A stretch of DNA of 64,000 nt from positions 310,001-374,000 of the forward strand of contig CP150571.1 of NCBI GenBank assembly GCA_049487715.1. The letters are read 5' to 3'. The DNA is from Pycnococcus provasolii (lineage: Eukaryota; Chlorophyta; Pseudoscourfieldiophyceae; Pseudoscourfieldiales). Made by a program: the position numbers and the translations under genes. Of this stretch, positions 48,691 to 59,498 are shown piece after piece (the stretch's first letter is position 1; each line of letters begins with the position of its first letter). Under the pieces are notes generated by a model that had not been told where the DNA came from, ran no database searches, and worked only from the letters and a program-made list of their open reading frames with translations.

Positions 48691-48777
48691 GGGTTAGGGT
48701 TAGGGTTAGGGTTAGGGTTAGGGTTAGGGTTAGGGTTAGGGCTAGCTACGTTTAGGGTTCGGGTTCGGGTTCGGGTT
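48691..48777 (+). repeat. (TTAGGG)8 array followed by TTCGGG variant repeats
   Basis: Eight TTAGGG units (48691-48742), a short spacer, then TTTAGGGTTCGGGTTCGGG-type units to 48777. It ends 89 bp before the ATG at 48867. Confidence 0.95.
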
Positions 48778-48866
48778 TTGTATCCCCTGACGCGTGCCCG
48801 CTTTTGTTTCCTTGTTTCCTGGCCCCCACTGCACTTGTCCGTTTTTTCTCGTTTCCGCCTCGTGTC

Positions 48867-50225
48867 ATGGCGAACAACAACAACAGCGGCAGGAGTAGGA
48901 AGCGAGGATCAGGAGCGAACCCTGAGGGCAATAATGCTAACTTAACGCAGAACGACCAACAAAGCCAAGGTGGAGGCTCCTCAGAGGCGACGACGGCGAG
49001 TGGTGCGACAAGTGTGGGTACAGGAGGAGGACGAGGGGCAGCAGGTGGGGGCGGACGAGGAGCAGGACGAGGAGCAGGTGGGGGCGGACGAGGAGCAGGA
49101 CGAGGTGGGGGCGGTGGCGGCGGCAAATCGTCGTCAGCTCCTGCCCCTGCCCCTGCCCCTGCTCCTGCTCCTGCTTCACAGACGACAGCAACAACATCAG
49201 CAGCAGGAGGGATCGCCGGTGGAGGATCCGCGCGCGGAAAACGCAACCGAGGGAACCGTGGGGGTGGAAACGGCGGAAATGCCCAGTCGGCACCACCACC
49301 TGTTGCCACGGTCGTATCCACCGTCCCGATCGCGTCGTCCATGATACGAGACATGAAGGCGCTCGAGAGCATCGCGAACACGACGGTCAGCAAAGTCGAT
49401 GGCGTGAGAAGAATAGGCGTCGCGCGGGCGGGATTTGAGGTCGAAGCCGCAAATAAGGAGTCGCTCGACAAGGCTTGCATCCTGCTCGAGGACATGCTTG
49501 ATAGGCAAGCACGCGCGCAGAGCCGGCTGAGCGTGCGCCAACGCCTCGAAAACGATATCGCGCGCGTGCAAAAGGACATTGCCGAAGGTTTGCGTGTCGA
49601 GTTCTCCATTCCCAGCGAGTGCATCGCACTCGTGCTTGGCGCGCGCGGCGAGAATGTGAGACGAGTGACGAACGCCTACGGGCTCGAGCGCGTCGTCGTC
49701 GACAAGGACATGTGCGCCGTACGCATCATCGGCAACACCGCAGAGAGCGTCGCTTCGGCACGCGGGGAGCTCGAGTATGCCGCCGTGGAAGTGCCGCTGA
49801 GCAAGGAGCGCATCGGGTATGTTGTCGGCAAGGGAGGTGCTAACATCAAGGACCTCTACGAGCGATCCGGAGCACACAGCATCAAAATTCTCGAAGGGCG
49901 CGGCGTGATGCGAATCGTCGGTCTCAAGCGTGCATGCGAAGCGTGCTCCCTGCTCGTCACGAGCCAGCTGGACCATCTGTCGTCGATGGAGGACGAGACC
50001 AAGACGATCGAAGTGCTGCGTCGGCAATTGGAGGAAATGGCGGCAGACTGGGGTGAATCGGCATCCGACAGGCCACGCGGCGGAGGAGCACGCCGTGCAC
50101 CGACGCGACCACCACCCCCAGCCGCCGTCGCCACAGTCGAGGTTCCAGCAGCACAAGTGCAAGCGCAGGCGCAGCCTCAGCGCGCGCGGCGTGGACGTGG
50201 AGGGAGAGGTGGAGGCGCGCAGTAG
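48867..50225 (+). CDS. FMRP/FXR-like tandem KH-domain RNA-binding protein with RGG-type tails
   Basis: 452 aa from the ATG at 48867. The N-terminal 130 residues are Gly/Arg/Ala-rich (repeated GGGGRGAGRGAG) with a Pro/Ala run. Residues ~170-235 are a helical divergent KH0-like block (TVSKVDGVRRIGVARAGFEV). KH1 is VEFSIPSECIALVLGARGEN with the GARG loop, and KH2 is VPLSKERIGYVVGKGGANIK with the canonical GKGG. Then comes LVTSQLDHLSSMEDE and an Arg/Gly-rich C-terminus (RARRGRGGRGGG). Domain order matches FMRP/FXR proteins, which bind mRNA and polysomes. No Tudor/Agenet domain is visible at the N-terminus. Confidence 0.85.
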   Translation: MANNNNSGRSRKRGSGANPEGNNANLTQNDQQSQGGGSSEATTASGATSVGTGGGRGAAGGGGRGAGRGAGGGGRGAGRGGGGGGGKSSSAPAPAPAPAPAPASQTTATTSAAGGIAGGGSARGKRNRGNRGGGNGGNAQSAPPPVATVVSTVPIASSMIRDMKALESIANTTVSKVDGVRRIGVARAGFEVEAANKESLDKACILLEDMLDRQARAQSRLSVRQRLENDIARVQKDIAEGLRVEFSIPSECIALVLGARGENVRRVTNAYGLERVVVDKDMCAVRIIGNTAESVASARGELEYAAVEVPLSKERIGYVVGKGGANIKDLYERSGAHSIKILEGRGVMRIVGLKRACEACSLLVTSQLDHLSSMEDETKTIEVLRRQLEEMAADWGESASDRPRGGGARRAPTRPPPPAAVATVEVPAAQVQAQAQPQRARRGRGGRGGGAQ

Positions 50226-51087
50226 ACGTTAAAACGTATTTTTGTGCCTGTTTTTCAACTGTGATTGCTCATTCAGTAATGAAATTGAGTTTACTTTGTC
50301 CAATGATCATCCATTTCACCCTGTTGAATGGGGCTATTCACAGCGCGAACTCCATGGCGCAGTTGGCGCTGGTGATTTCGTAGGTTCTAGGGGTTGGCAT
50401 GTTACGCGCGTAATTGGATTTGGAGGTCGTCATGACGCGGTTGTCATTAGTCATTATTACTACGATAATGGTCCAATCATGCGTCATGACGCCGCCGCCG
50501 CCGCGCCGTGGCCGGACCTGTCTAGGGTTACGGATATTAGTTCTAAATAGTAGGGCTACTGCTAGGGTTATGGCCTGCAGATTGCATTATCGTTATAGGT
50601 GCTTTCAACATGTTTTTTTTGGATACTACACGCCGTTCTAATTATGTTTATTAAGATGATGTCATAGGCCCGTAACAACATACTTAATAAACAGACTTGG
50701 AAAAAAATCGGTACATATTTTGCACATATTTTGCCTCTGCGAAAGAAAAAACGTTCTTGCTTTTAAATTTAATATAATTTTACTTGTGTCTTGAATAAAT
50801 TTTAATTTCACACAATTTTTTTCGTACGGCGAGATGGCGGTGCGCACGTTGTCGCAGCGCGTGCGCGAGGTCTTCGGCACGTTGTGCACAGCGTCACTTA
50901 GCTTAAAATCACGTATGAGCACTTGGTCAGGATCACGTCATGAGGATAACCCCGAATTGGATTTCGAGTTTCGAACTTTTCGGGAGATCCAAACCCCTGA
51001 TTGATTTAACTACCTTAATAAAATTCAAGATGAAGTCTAACTAGACATTTTGGCCAAGGCGTGGCGCGGAGTGTCGACCACCACTAG

Positions 51088-51151
<64 letters not shown>

Positions 51152-51375
51152 CGGGACGGGAGGGGGAATCATTTATATAAGTACTTAAGTGTTGTTTTAG
51201 ATCTGGTTACACTGCCGCGACTGATTAAAAAAACTGGTTCTTCAAGAATATGGCAAACTTCCAAAAGGCGATTTAGCTAATGGCACACACACGCACGCAC
51301 GCACGCACACAAAGAAAGACAAATAAATGTCAGAATACCGTGGGCACAAATAAAAAGAAAATACAAATGGTACAT
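50226..51375. other. Intergenic region between convergent genes
   Basis: 3' ends of the KH gene and ACC. AT-rich from ~50640 to 51050, then a CG run and (GA)n microsatellite, then CACG repeats (about 51285-51310). An open minus-strand frame at 50662-50922 has no recognisable features. Confidence 0.5.
51088..51149. repeat. (CG)n-(GA)n microsatellite
   Basis: CGCGCGCGCGCG at 51088-51100 followed by ~24 GA units. Confidence 0.98.
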
Positions 51376-54300
51376 CTAGCGACTTCCCAGCGCAAGCAAG
51401 CTTGCACCAATGTCGTCACCCGCTGATCGTGCCATGGCCGCCTCCACCTCGACGCGATCCTCGGCGATCAGCGTGGATGCTTGGCGCGCAATGTAGCCTC
51501 GGCGGAGCAGCTTCAGAGCACGCTGCACCTCGGTGTGAGCGTCAACATGCAAACGACCATGGGCCACATTTTCGTTGGATGTAATGCAGTCACGCAGCTG
51601 ATCCAGAAGTGCGGCAACTCCTGCCGAGTCAATGTCGGGATCCATCGTGCGTGCGAGGTGCTTGATGCGCTCCTCCGCACAGCGTCGTCGAAGGCGTCGA
51701 GAGAAGAATTCACGTGATTCGCGCCATGGAACCACAGACTTGATTGCTCCCTTCGCACGCATCACCTCCGGCGTGTCGTGCAGGGCAGCGAAGTGAGTGG
51801 CCACCTGCTTGTAGGACGGAATCGCATCCTTCCGCGCCTCAATGTGAGGCTCACCGTCCGGGGATGGGACGTGCGATGCACGCTCCATCAGCGCACCGAT
51901 GTCCTTGGCGCGAAACTTGATGTCGATGATGCCCTCCGGCTCAAGAACACCACCGCGTGCGCTCGAAGAGGCGTACATCTCCATCATCTCCGGGTTGATG
52001 GTCGTGTCGATAACGACCCACGCGCCTCCCCGCAGCTCACCCTCGTGCGGGATGTAGGTGAAGATGGGCTGTTTGTAGACGCGCAGAGCATCGACGATGT
52101 ACGAGCCGTACTTCAAGATTTCGGAAAACATGTCTCGCAACCCACCCGCGAATCCGCGCCAGTTGGCGAAGATGAACAGCGGCAGTCCCTCCCGATTCAT
52201 GTCCGTAATCGCTTGCGATGTCTTGTACGCGCTGTCTGGGAACCACACCTGCCCAGGCTGAGGTTCCCTGGACTGCGTGCTCATATCCAATGCGGGATCA
52301 GCCGGTGTGAACTTCTCCGTGACGCGGGTCTCCACCGCTACCACGCCGCAGGGAAGGCCGCTCAGGCGCGCACGCGCGGTGATGACCGTCTTGCCCCACA
52401 GCGCCATGCACTCATCGAACGAGCCGATGTCGAAGAAATCATGAAGCCACAAACGAGGGTCACTTGGCGACTTTGTCGGCGCTTCCATCAGACGACGGTT
52501 CGACTGATCATTCGTCCTGATGCACGGCAGCTCGCCACCCTTCTTTGCTGGCACGTAACGCAGCCAGTTGAGTACCGTCTCGATGCCCTGAACGTCGTCG
52601 TCCACAACCTTCTGGCTCACACCGTTGCGTGCCATCACGCGCGGACCGCCAATCTGGTCGTTCGAAGTGTAAACGTTGCGGCCTAATACCTTGTTGAGCG
52701 CCGAACTTCCCGTCAGGATGAGCGGTGCATTCTTGTGCTGGATGATGCGGCTCGCAAGTCGACTGATGTACGCACCAATGCCTACCGCGCGGCCAGTGAC
52801 GTAGGCGATCGTCACGATCTCGGCATTCGCCTTGGACGTAACACTGGCAATGCGGCCGGATCCCACGAGGCACTCGACGCCAATGCCGCCTGGGATGTCC
52901 AACAGACACCAGTGCACGCTGCCATCTGGTTGCACCTTCTTCTCCACAGTCGGAGCACGGTAGCCTGGGGTTCGCTCAGCGAGGTTGCAGATGCGCTCGT
53001 AGTCGCCACCATCGAGATACAGATAGTCGAAACCCTTCGTCTCCTCGTTCACGTCCTTCCACTTGACGCGGAAGAGCTTCTTCACCTCCTCATCGAGGCC
53101 GATGCGAGCACCGCTGTTAGCGCTAATGTACACGACCGGGAGACCTTCCGCGAGCGCTGCATTGTACGCGGCAACATACACGTCATCCTCCTCCGGGCTG
53201 AAAGAGCCACTCTGAAACGTGATATCACTCGCCACAAGAAAGAAGCTGCGACCTGCCGGAAATTCGGGCGTCTGCACGGTGCACCTCCACACGACCATGC
53301 CAACGTCGTTGTGCCCCGGCTCGCGGTGAATGGGACGCAAATCTTTCGCGGCGGGATCCAGCACGAGCTCTACTGCCTGGAAGTAGTCAACACCACCGTC
53401 ATTGCCATCGCCGGCGTCGGCAGCAGATGCGGGGACGGCGCCACGCATTGGCTCAGATAAGCTGCGTGAAAGTAATGTCATGCTCTTAGGTTGTGCACTC
53501 GCACCGCCCTTGGTGCCTACCACTTCCCTGGTCGCGATATCCTTCGCGCAGTGCTGGAAGATGGAGATCAGGTCGTAGGCGTACGTAGACCCCAAATTCT
53601 GTGCAATCATGCGCTTGCGCTGGATTCGATCCAGGAGAGGGTACGGAAGCGGCGACTGCTTAGGCGCCGTGCGAAGCTGGCACTCGATGTCGAACTTGTA
53701 GCCGGTCGGGTTGTACGCAACGATGCGCCCACATGCAATCTTAAACTCAATGAATGCCACCTTAAGTCTACGTAGGTCGTTGGCACACTGGGCGACGAAC
53801 GCGTGCATGATATCCTCGGTGAGGCGCACGTCGTCCTTATCGACCGCGTCGCAGAGGTTGACGAAAATGAAGTTCCACGCGGTGTTCTCCTCGCCCACAG
53901 CAAGCTCGAGCTTGTCGAGGATGTCGATCAGAACCGAGTCAGGTGCGACAATCTGCGGGATGGGATTGTCCATATCTCCCATACCAATGTCTGACAGCGA
54001 TCGGCGCCCGGGAGAGTTGTTCATATCACCTGAGCTAGCGCCACTTTTCGACGAGGCGAGGGAACCCGCGACTTCCGTGGAAGTGCGACTGCCTCGGCCA
54101 AAGTACGCGCTCATCGATCGCAGGCGCCTCGAGCTTGAGTTGCGCGACGCTTCGTCCTCGTGCTCTTTCTCCACACCACCCAGAAGCACGTCCCTGTTGT
54201 AAACGACACTGCGCACGAAAACGCGTCGGTCGCGCGTGGAACTCGACTTGAAGGACTTCTCCTCGCCTAGGAAGACACCAATGCGATAGTCTGCCTTGCA

Positions 54301-57300
54301 AACAAATCCCATCTCCTCTCGTGGGTTGGGATCACCACTGCGCATCACGAACTTGCGCCGAGGCTCATGCAAAGACTTGCATGTGACAACAAATGTGCTG
54401 AGTCGCTCAAGCTCCAGATGGAATGCCAGCACAGTCTCTACCTCGCGGCTGACATGAATGTTGCGGAACACGGGGGTATCGATGGTGCCGTTTGCCGCGA
54501 CTGTGCCGCTCGGCCCCCCATCCAGCGACTTTCGAGCAAGCAGATAGTGCTCTGGCGGAACGTCATCGCTACGTACAACGGTAAATGCCACATTCCTCAC
54601 ACTTGGTGCAAACAAGTTGAGCGCATCAAGACCCCGCACGTACTCCTGCACATGGTCCTCGTAAGTCTGTGTCGACTTGGCGACATTTTCGAAGCAAAGC
54701 CTGCCCGCGACAAAGAAACCAATCGCCTGGAGGTTGCGGTCGGCTGCCGCGCGAGATTCGTCGTGAAGGATGCTCTCGAGAACTCCCTGCAACTGATCCC
54801 TGTCTCGTGCAACAAACATGCTCGCTGCATTGCCAAAGTTGACGCGAATGGTTCCATGGTCGCGGACGATTGCTACGTCCTTAGCACCGTATGCAATGTA
54901 ATACGACCGCATGGTCGACTCGCGAATCGCGTCATCGGCGCTGTTGAACAGGTCGTACCAGCTGGCCTCGGGTGTTCCCTCGGCATCCGTAATGTCGTCG
55001 GCTCCATCCATCATGGAGTTTGCAAGGCTCGCTGCAGCCATAATTTTAGCTCCCGTGTCAGAATGCCGGCGTCTGGGAGTATTTGCTTCTGCGTTTTCGT
55101 CGTTGCTTCGGGCGCGTGCCTCGAGATCGTCGTCGCTCGACCCGTAGCCTGAGCTGGGGCTGCGACTGTTCGATTGACGCATCTCGTGAACGCGCATGTG
55201 GGTATCAACGGAAGAGTCGCCTCGTGATCGCGTCGCGTTGCCTCCCGACGAAACGAACCGGGGACTATCCCTAAAGCCGTCATCTGCAAGTTCACTCGCG
55301 CGCAAGTATCGAGTTGGGTTTAACTTCGGCGAGCCAGGCTGAAAGTCGCCATCGCCCGGAATGTTGACTCGAAGTCTCCTAGACGAGACAATCGGGGAAC
55401 CTGGCAAACTGTCATCGCCGTTTGCATGCCCAAGTTCCTTCCTGATCTTTGCCCACTGGCGACTGCGACTGCGTTCAATCTCGTAGTGCTCCATGAGAAT
55501 CACCTTCGCGCACTGAGCGACACGGGAATATGGAGCAGCATCCAGATTCGACAGGCGGTGCAACGCCTGCTGAAACGACTCCTTGCTGACCATCCGCTGC
55601 GCCTTGGCATGTTCGAGAAGTAAGAGAATGAGGCGATTTTTGTGCTTGATCGCGCTGTGACTGCGCCCGATAGCGAGTACCGCGTCCACGTCGTCCATGG
55701 CATCATTCAGACTCTGAATAGTTTCCTCGAAGGTGCGACCCGACGCATCCGAGAAGTGCTCTTCCACGCCGAGATACTTGAGAACAAATTGCTCGCAAAG
55801 GATCAACTCGTAGGTGCAATATCCTTCCTGATAGTACCGGATGAATTGCCACACTTCGGGAATGTCCTCTTCTCCGTATTTCTTCACATGAGAATTCGCA
55901 TGGCCGTTCTCGCGCGAGGCCGTCTCCATGAGCTCCTCAAGATCGTTTTTCAGCTGCGTTACCGCCATTGACACGTCGTCAACAAGCTGGCTCATAGTGC
56001 GGGGCATGGCAGGCTCATCGGGATTTTCAGCCTTCGCCTGAAGTGCAGCGTGGCGCTGCTCAGCAATCTTGGACACCTGTTCAAGAATCTCTACCGCGCT
56101 ATCGACGATTGCAAGCAGCTCTTTGTCGACATTTCTCAGCACCAGCTTTGCACGCACATCTGTGAGCTGGCCGAACGGTAGGGCAGGCGACTTAATCAGC
56201 TTTAACAGGTCAACAAGTGGGTTGCCAATGCTGTCAAATCCGTCGAGAACAAAATTCACTGCGTTCAGTTTCTTCTCAAAGTCGATGTAGGTATCAAGCA
56301 TGTACTGGGACTCCTGGCGTGGAAATGACACCGGGATGTTTCCCTTGAAGTCCGTAACGGAATTCAGATCCTGCGCACCGTCACCACTTAGCTCCAGATG
56401 CGCGAGAAGATCGCCCGTATCGAGATTTGCACCAGGGCTCTTGGCGTGGTGAATCTTACCACCTAGGGTGGAAACGAGCGGAAGGACCATTTTCATGCTC
56501 TCAATTTCAGCATAAGCGGCGCCTGGCATCACCTTCCCGCCGTTGGGCACCAGGTATTGAATGAGCTTACCAGTCGCGGGGCTGAGTAGCTTCGTTGGGT
56601 CGGAGTCGTTTGGAAAGACGACAGTCTGCCCGTCAATGTCGATCTTCAGGCCACCTTTGAAGGTCATATCGCGGTATACGGCGTGTAGTCGCTTATCCAC
56701 GAGAACGAGAAGTCCCTCATCTTGAAGCTCCATGCATTCAGCGTGAATAGCGACGTTGTTTTCCCAACCTTCACCACGGATGAAGTAGTGACCCGAACCT
56801 CCAAGGCTGACCGTTATGTGGAATCGCACGTTCTCCAAGATCAGCGATAGCTTGTGCTGGAGCATGTCAAACTCTTTCATAGCAGGCGTGACTCCTCGTT
56901 GCAGCTTCTGCCGGGCATTCTTCAGTTTCTCTATGTGGCGATCGCGACATGCAACGAGCATGCCGCACAGCACCTTGATGTACGTCGAAAGCGCATCGGG
57001 TCCTTCCTTCCTTGCAATGAGGCCGTCCAACCAGGCTGTATCGTGCTCGTCTGATCGGAATGCATCCTGTGCAATGAGCCACTTCAGGTAATGCACCGTT
57101 GTTGAAATCTCGCCACGAACCACCATGTCTCGCAAGGCGAGACTAAGCTTGCAGGCTGCCGCTTCGCGCGTTGGTGCGAGCGCGAAGAGGTGACCGAACT
57201 GACTGTCCGCAAACTGGTGCACGCCACCGGGCGGGCGCACGGAGAAATGCGCCGTCACACCAGGAATGGAACGAAAGGTGAGCTCGGCGATGGACCCGCT

Positions 57301-58699
57301 GGTGGGCCGGAACCCCTTGCTCGGGTCCTCCGCAGTGATGCGTACAGCCATGCAATGGCCCTTTGGGGCGCACGGCCGCTGCACATCGAAATCGATCGGC
57401 GTCGTCCCATCCCGATCCTCGCCGTAAAAGTTGCGGATGTCCGGCATACAGTATAGTGGGATGCCCATGGCGATCATCAGCTGTACGGACGGTATGTTCA
57501 CGCCAGTCACCGCCTCCGTGACGGGATGCTCCACCTGCAGGCGCGGATTTACCTCCAAAAAGGAGTACTCTTCGCCGTTGTACAGGTACTCAACGGTGCC
57601 TGCGCCGCTGTACCCAACCTTCTTCGCAAGGCGCACGGCGCCCTGCTCGAGCTCCTCGCACACGCTGCGTGGTGCCACAGTCACGGGGCCTTCCTCGATG
57701 ATCTTCTGGTGGCGACGCTGCACGGAGCAGTCTCTGCCGTACAGTGAAATGGCGTTGCCGTGCTTGTCAGCCACAACCTGTACCTCGAGATGCCTGGCAT
57801 TTTGACTAAGCTTCTGCAAAAACACCGGACTTCCGACCACCTCGTTGCACACCTGGTTGTACGCCGACGCGAGCGCGTCGATGCTTTGCACCATGCGAAT
57901 GCCCTTGCCGCCTCCGCCCTCGCTCGCCTTGACCATGAGGGGGAATCCGATGCGCTTCGCGCACTCCACAGCCTCGTGCGCGCTGTGCACGGTCGCCTTC
58001 GCGAACGTCGCCTTGTCAATCTCGGTCGTCGGGGTGGTCACGCCCGTTCCCGACCAGGGGATGACATTCACGCCAACACTTTGCGCGAGAATGTTCGCCG
58101 CAATCTTGTCGCCCACCGCGTCCATTGCGCTCGACGGCGGCCCAAGAAACGCGATATTCTCCGAGGCGAGTTGCAGTGGTAGCCTTGGATTTTCCGATGC
58201 ATGACCCCACCCAGGCCACACGGCGTCGACGCAGAGACGCCTTGCGGTGGCGACGACGAGGTCGACGTCCGCATAATTGTTCTTGTTGCTTCCTCCTGGA
58301 ACGACGACAAATTCGTCTGCGAGCCGCAGGTACTCGACGTTCGCCTTGACGTCATCCGGCGTCACCATCGCCACCAAGTGCAGCACGTTGTTGTTGAACG
58401 TCTCGAAGGACCACGAGCGTAACGAACGCATCGCCTTCGTGGCAGCCACTTAGAAAAGTATATTGTTAGTGTGCGTGCGTGTGTGTTGGTTTTGTGTGAG
58501 TGCATGCGTCCATTCAAATTCTTGTCGAGCTCTATGCGAGGCAAAACAAAGTCTTGTAAAGACGGTTCGACTTACGTCCGTTATTTGCGATGAGCACTTT
58601 GCGTATGACGCGCGAACCTCCGCGCAGACGCACGAACGTGCCTAGCTGCTCGTGCGCGCGTCGGCGGTTCTCCTGCTCACGGTTCTCTTCAAGCTCCAT
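51376..58699 (-). CDS. ACC1: Acetyl-CoA carboxylase, multidomain eukaryotic type
   Basis: Two exons. Exon 1 is 58699-58576 (MELEENREQENRRRAHEQLG...VIRKVLIANNG) with donor GTAAGT; the intron is 58575-58449 (127 nt, ending CTAAG); exon 2 is 58448-51376. The split falls inside the conserved motif LIANNG-LAATKAMRS, and the joined protein is 2398 aa. Order: biotin carboxylase (MVKASEGGGGKGIRM; LEVNPRLQVEHPVTEA), biotin carboxyl carrier site near residue 690 (AEIESMKMVLP), central domain, carboxyltransferase (VVYISANSGARIGLDEEVKK; GSSALNKVLGRNVYTSNDQI; LPLFIFANWRGFAGGLRDMF). It makes malonyl-CoA for fatty acid synthesis or elongation. No transit peptide is evident, so it is probably cytosolic. Confidence 0.97.
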
Positions 58700-59498
58700 G
58701 GCTGCCGATGCGTTATGAACACAACGCGTGTGTTATGAACAAACGAGTTGTGAACGAAAGTGCGCGTAATGACAGTGACGGAATGAGACGTAGTGAGCGT
58801 GAAAAACGGGACATAATAACTCTATATTCAAACTTCAAACTTCAAACTTCAAGTCCAGCAGAAGAAGAAGAAGGAAAGACTGAGACTCTGATCAGAAGGA
58901 GCGCGAAAACCAAAACGACGCAACAGAGCTTAACACGAAGTACTGTGCACTACCATAGCACACATATACTTCTCATGAAGAGCACAAGTACTGGTCCTAA
59001 GGTGCCCTCACCTTAGAGGCCGCCGCAAGCGACGGGTGGACGGACGGTGTCGTGCGGGGTGGAACACAGGACTGACAGTCGCCAATTTTTTAAAGGAGGT
59101 ATCGGAGGGGAGGGAGGAGACGAACCGGCGGGCGCTCAGGACAGGCAGGGAGGGGCAGAGCGGCAGGGGAGGGGGAGAGGAGAGGGGGAGAGGAGAGGGG
59201 GAGAGGAGAGGGGGGAGAGGAGTCGAGAGTCCTGTTGTACCAGCCTGCACAACGTCCCTGCACAACGGACATCGGACGGCTCAGCGCTGATTCATGAGCA
59301 GAGTCCACGATAGAATAGCCCCTGAGAAAGAAGAGCACTGGATGTTGAATGCCAAAAACTCGAAAAGCTTATGACTACCCATAGGTACCACAGTTGTCTT
59401 AGTCAGTCCCTTGAAGTACAGTAGCCAACGCGGCATACAAGATTACAAGTTTTTTAAATTCAAGATCGCCACCCACAGTCAAAATACCATGGATAGTG
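58700..59498. other. Intergenic region
   Basis: ACC upstream region and NCKAP1 3' flank. It holds a GA/GGGGA minisatellite (59160-59220) and AGACTGAG-type sequence. No gene is recognised. Confidence 0.5.
59160..59220 (+). repeat. Polypurine minisatellite (GGGGAGAGGAGAG)n
   Basis: Four to five imperfect copies of a ~14-bp unit, strand-asymmetric purine tract. Confidence 0.85.

Noticed and set aside
50662-50922. 86-codon minus frame in AT-rich intergenic DNA
   Set aside because: No conserved motif or start context; composition unlike neighbouring genes.
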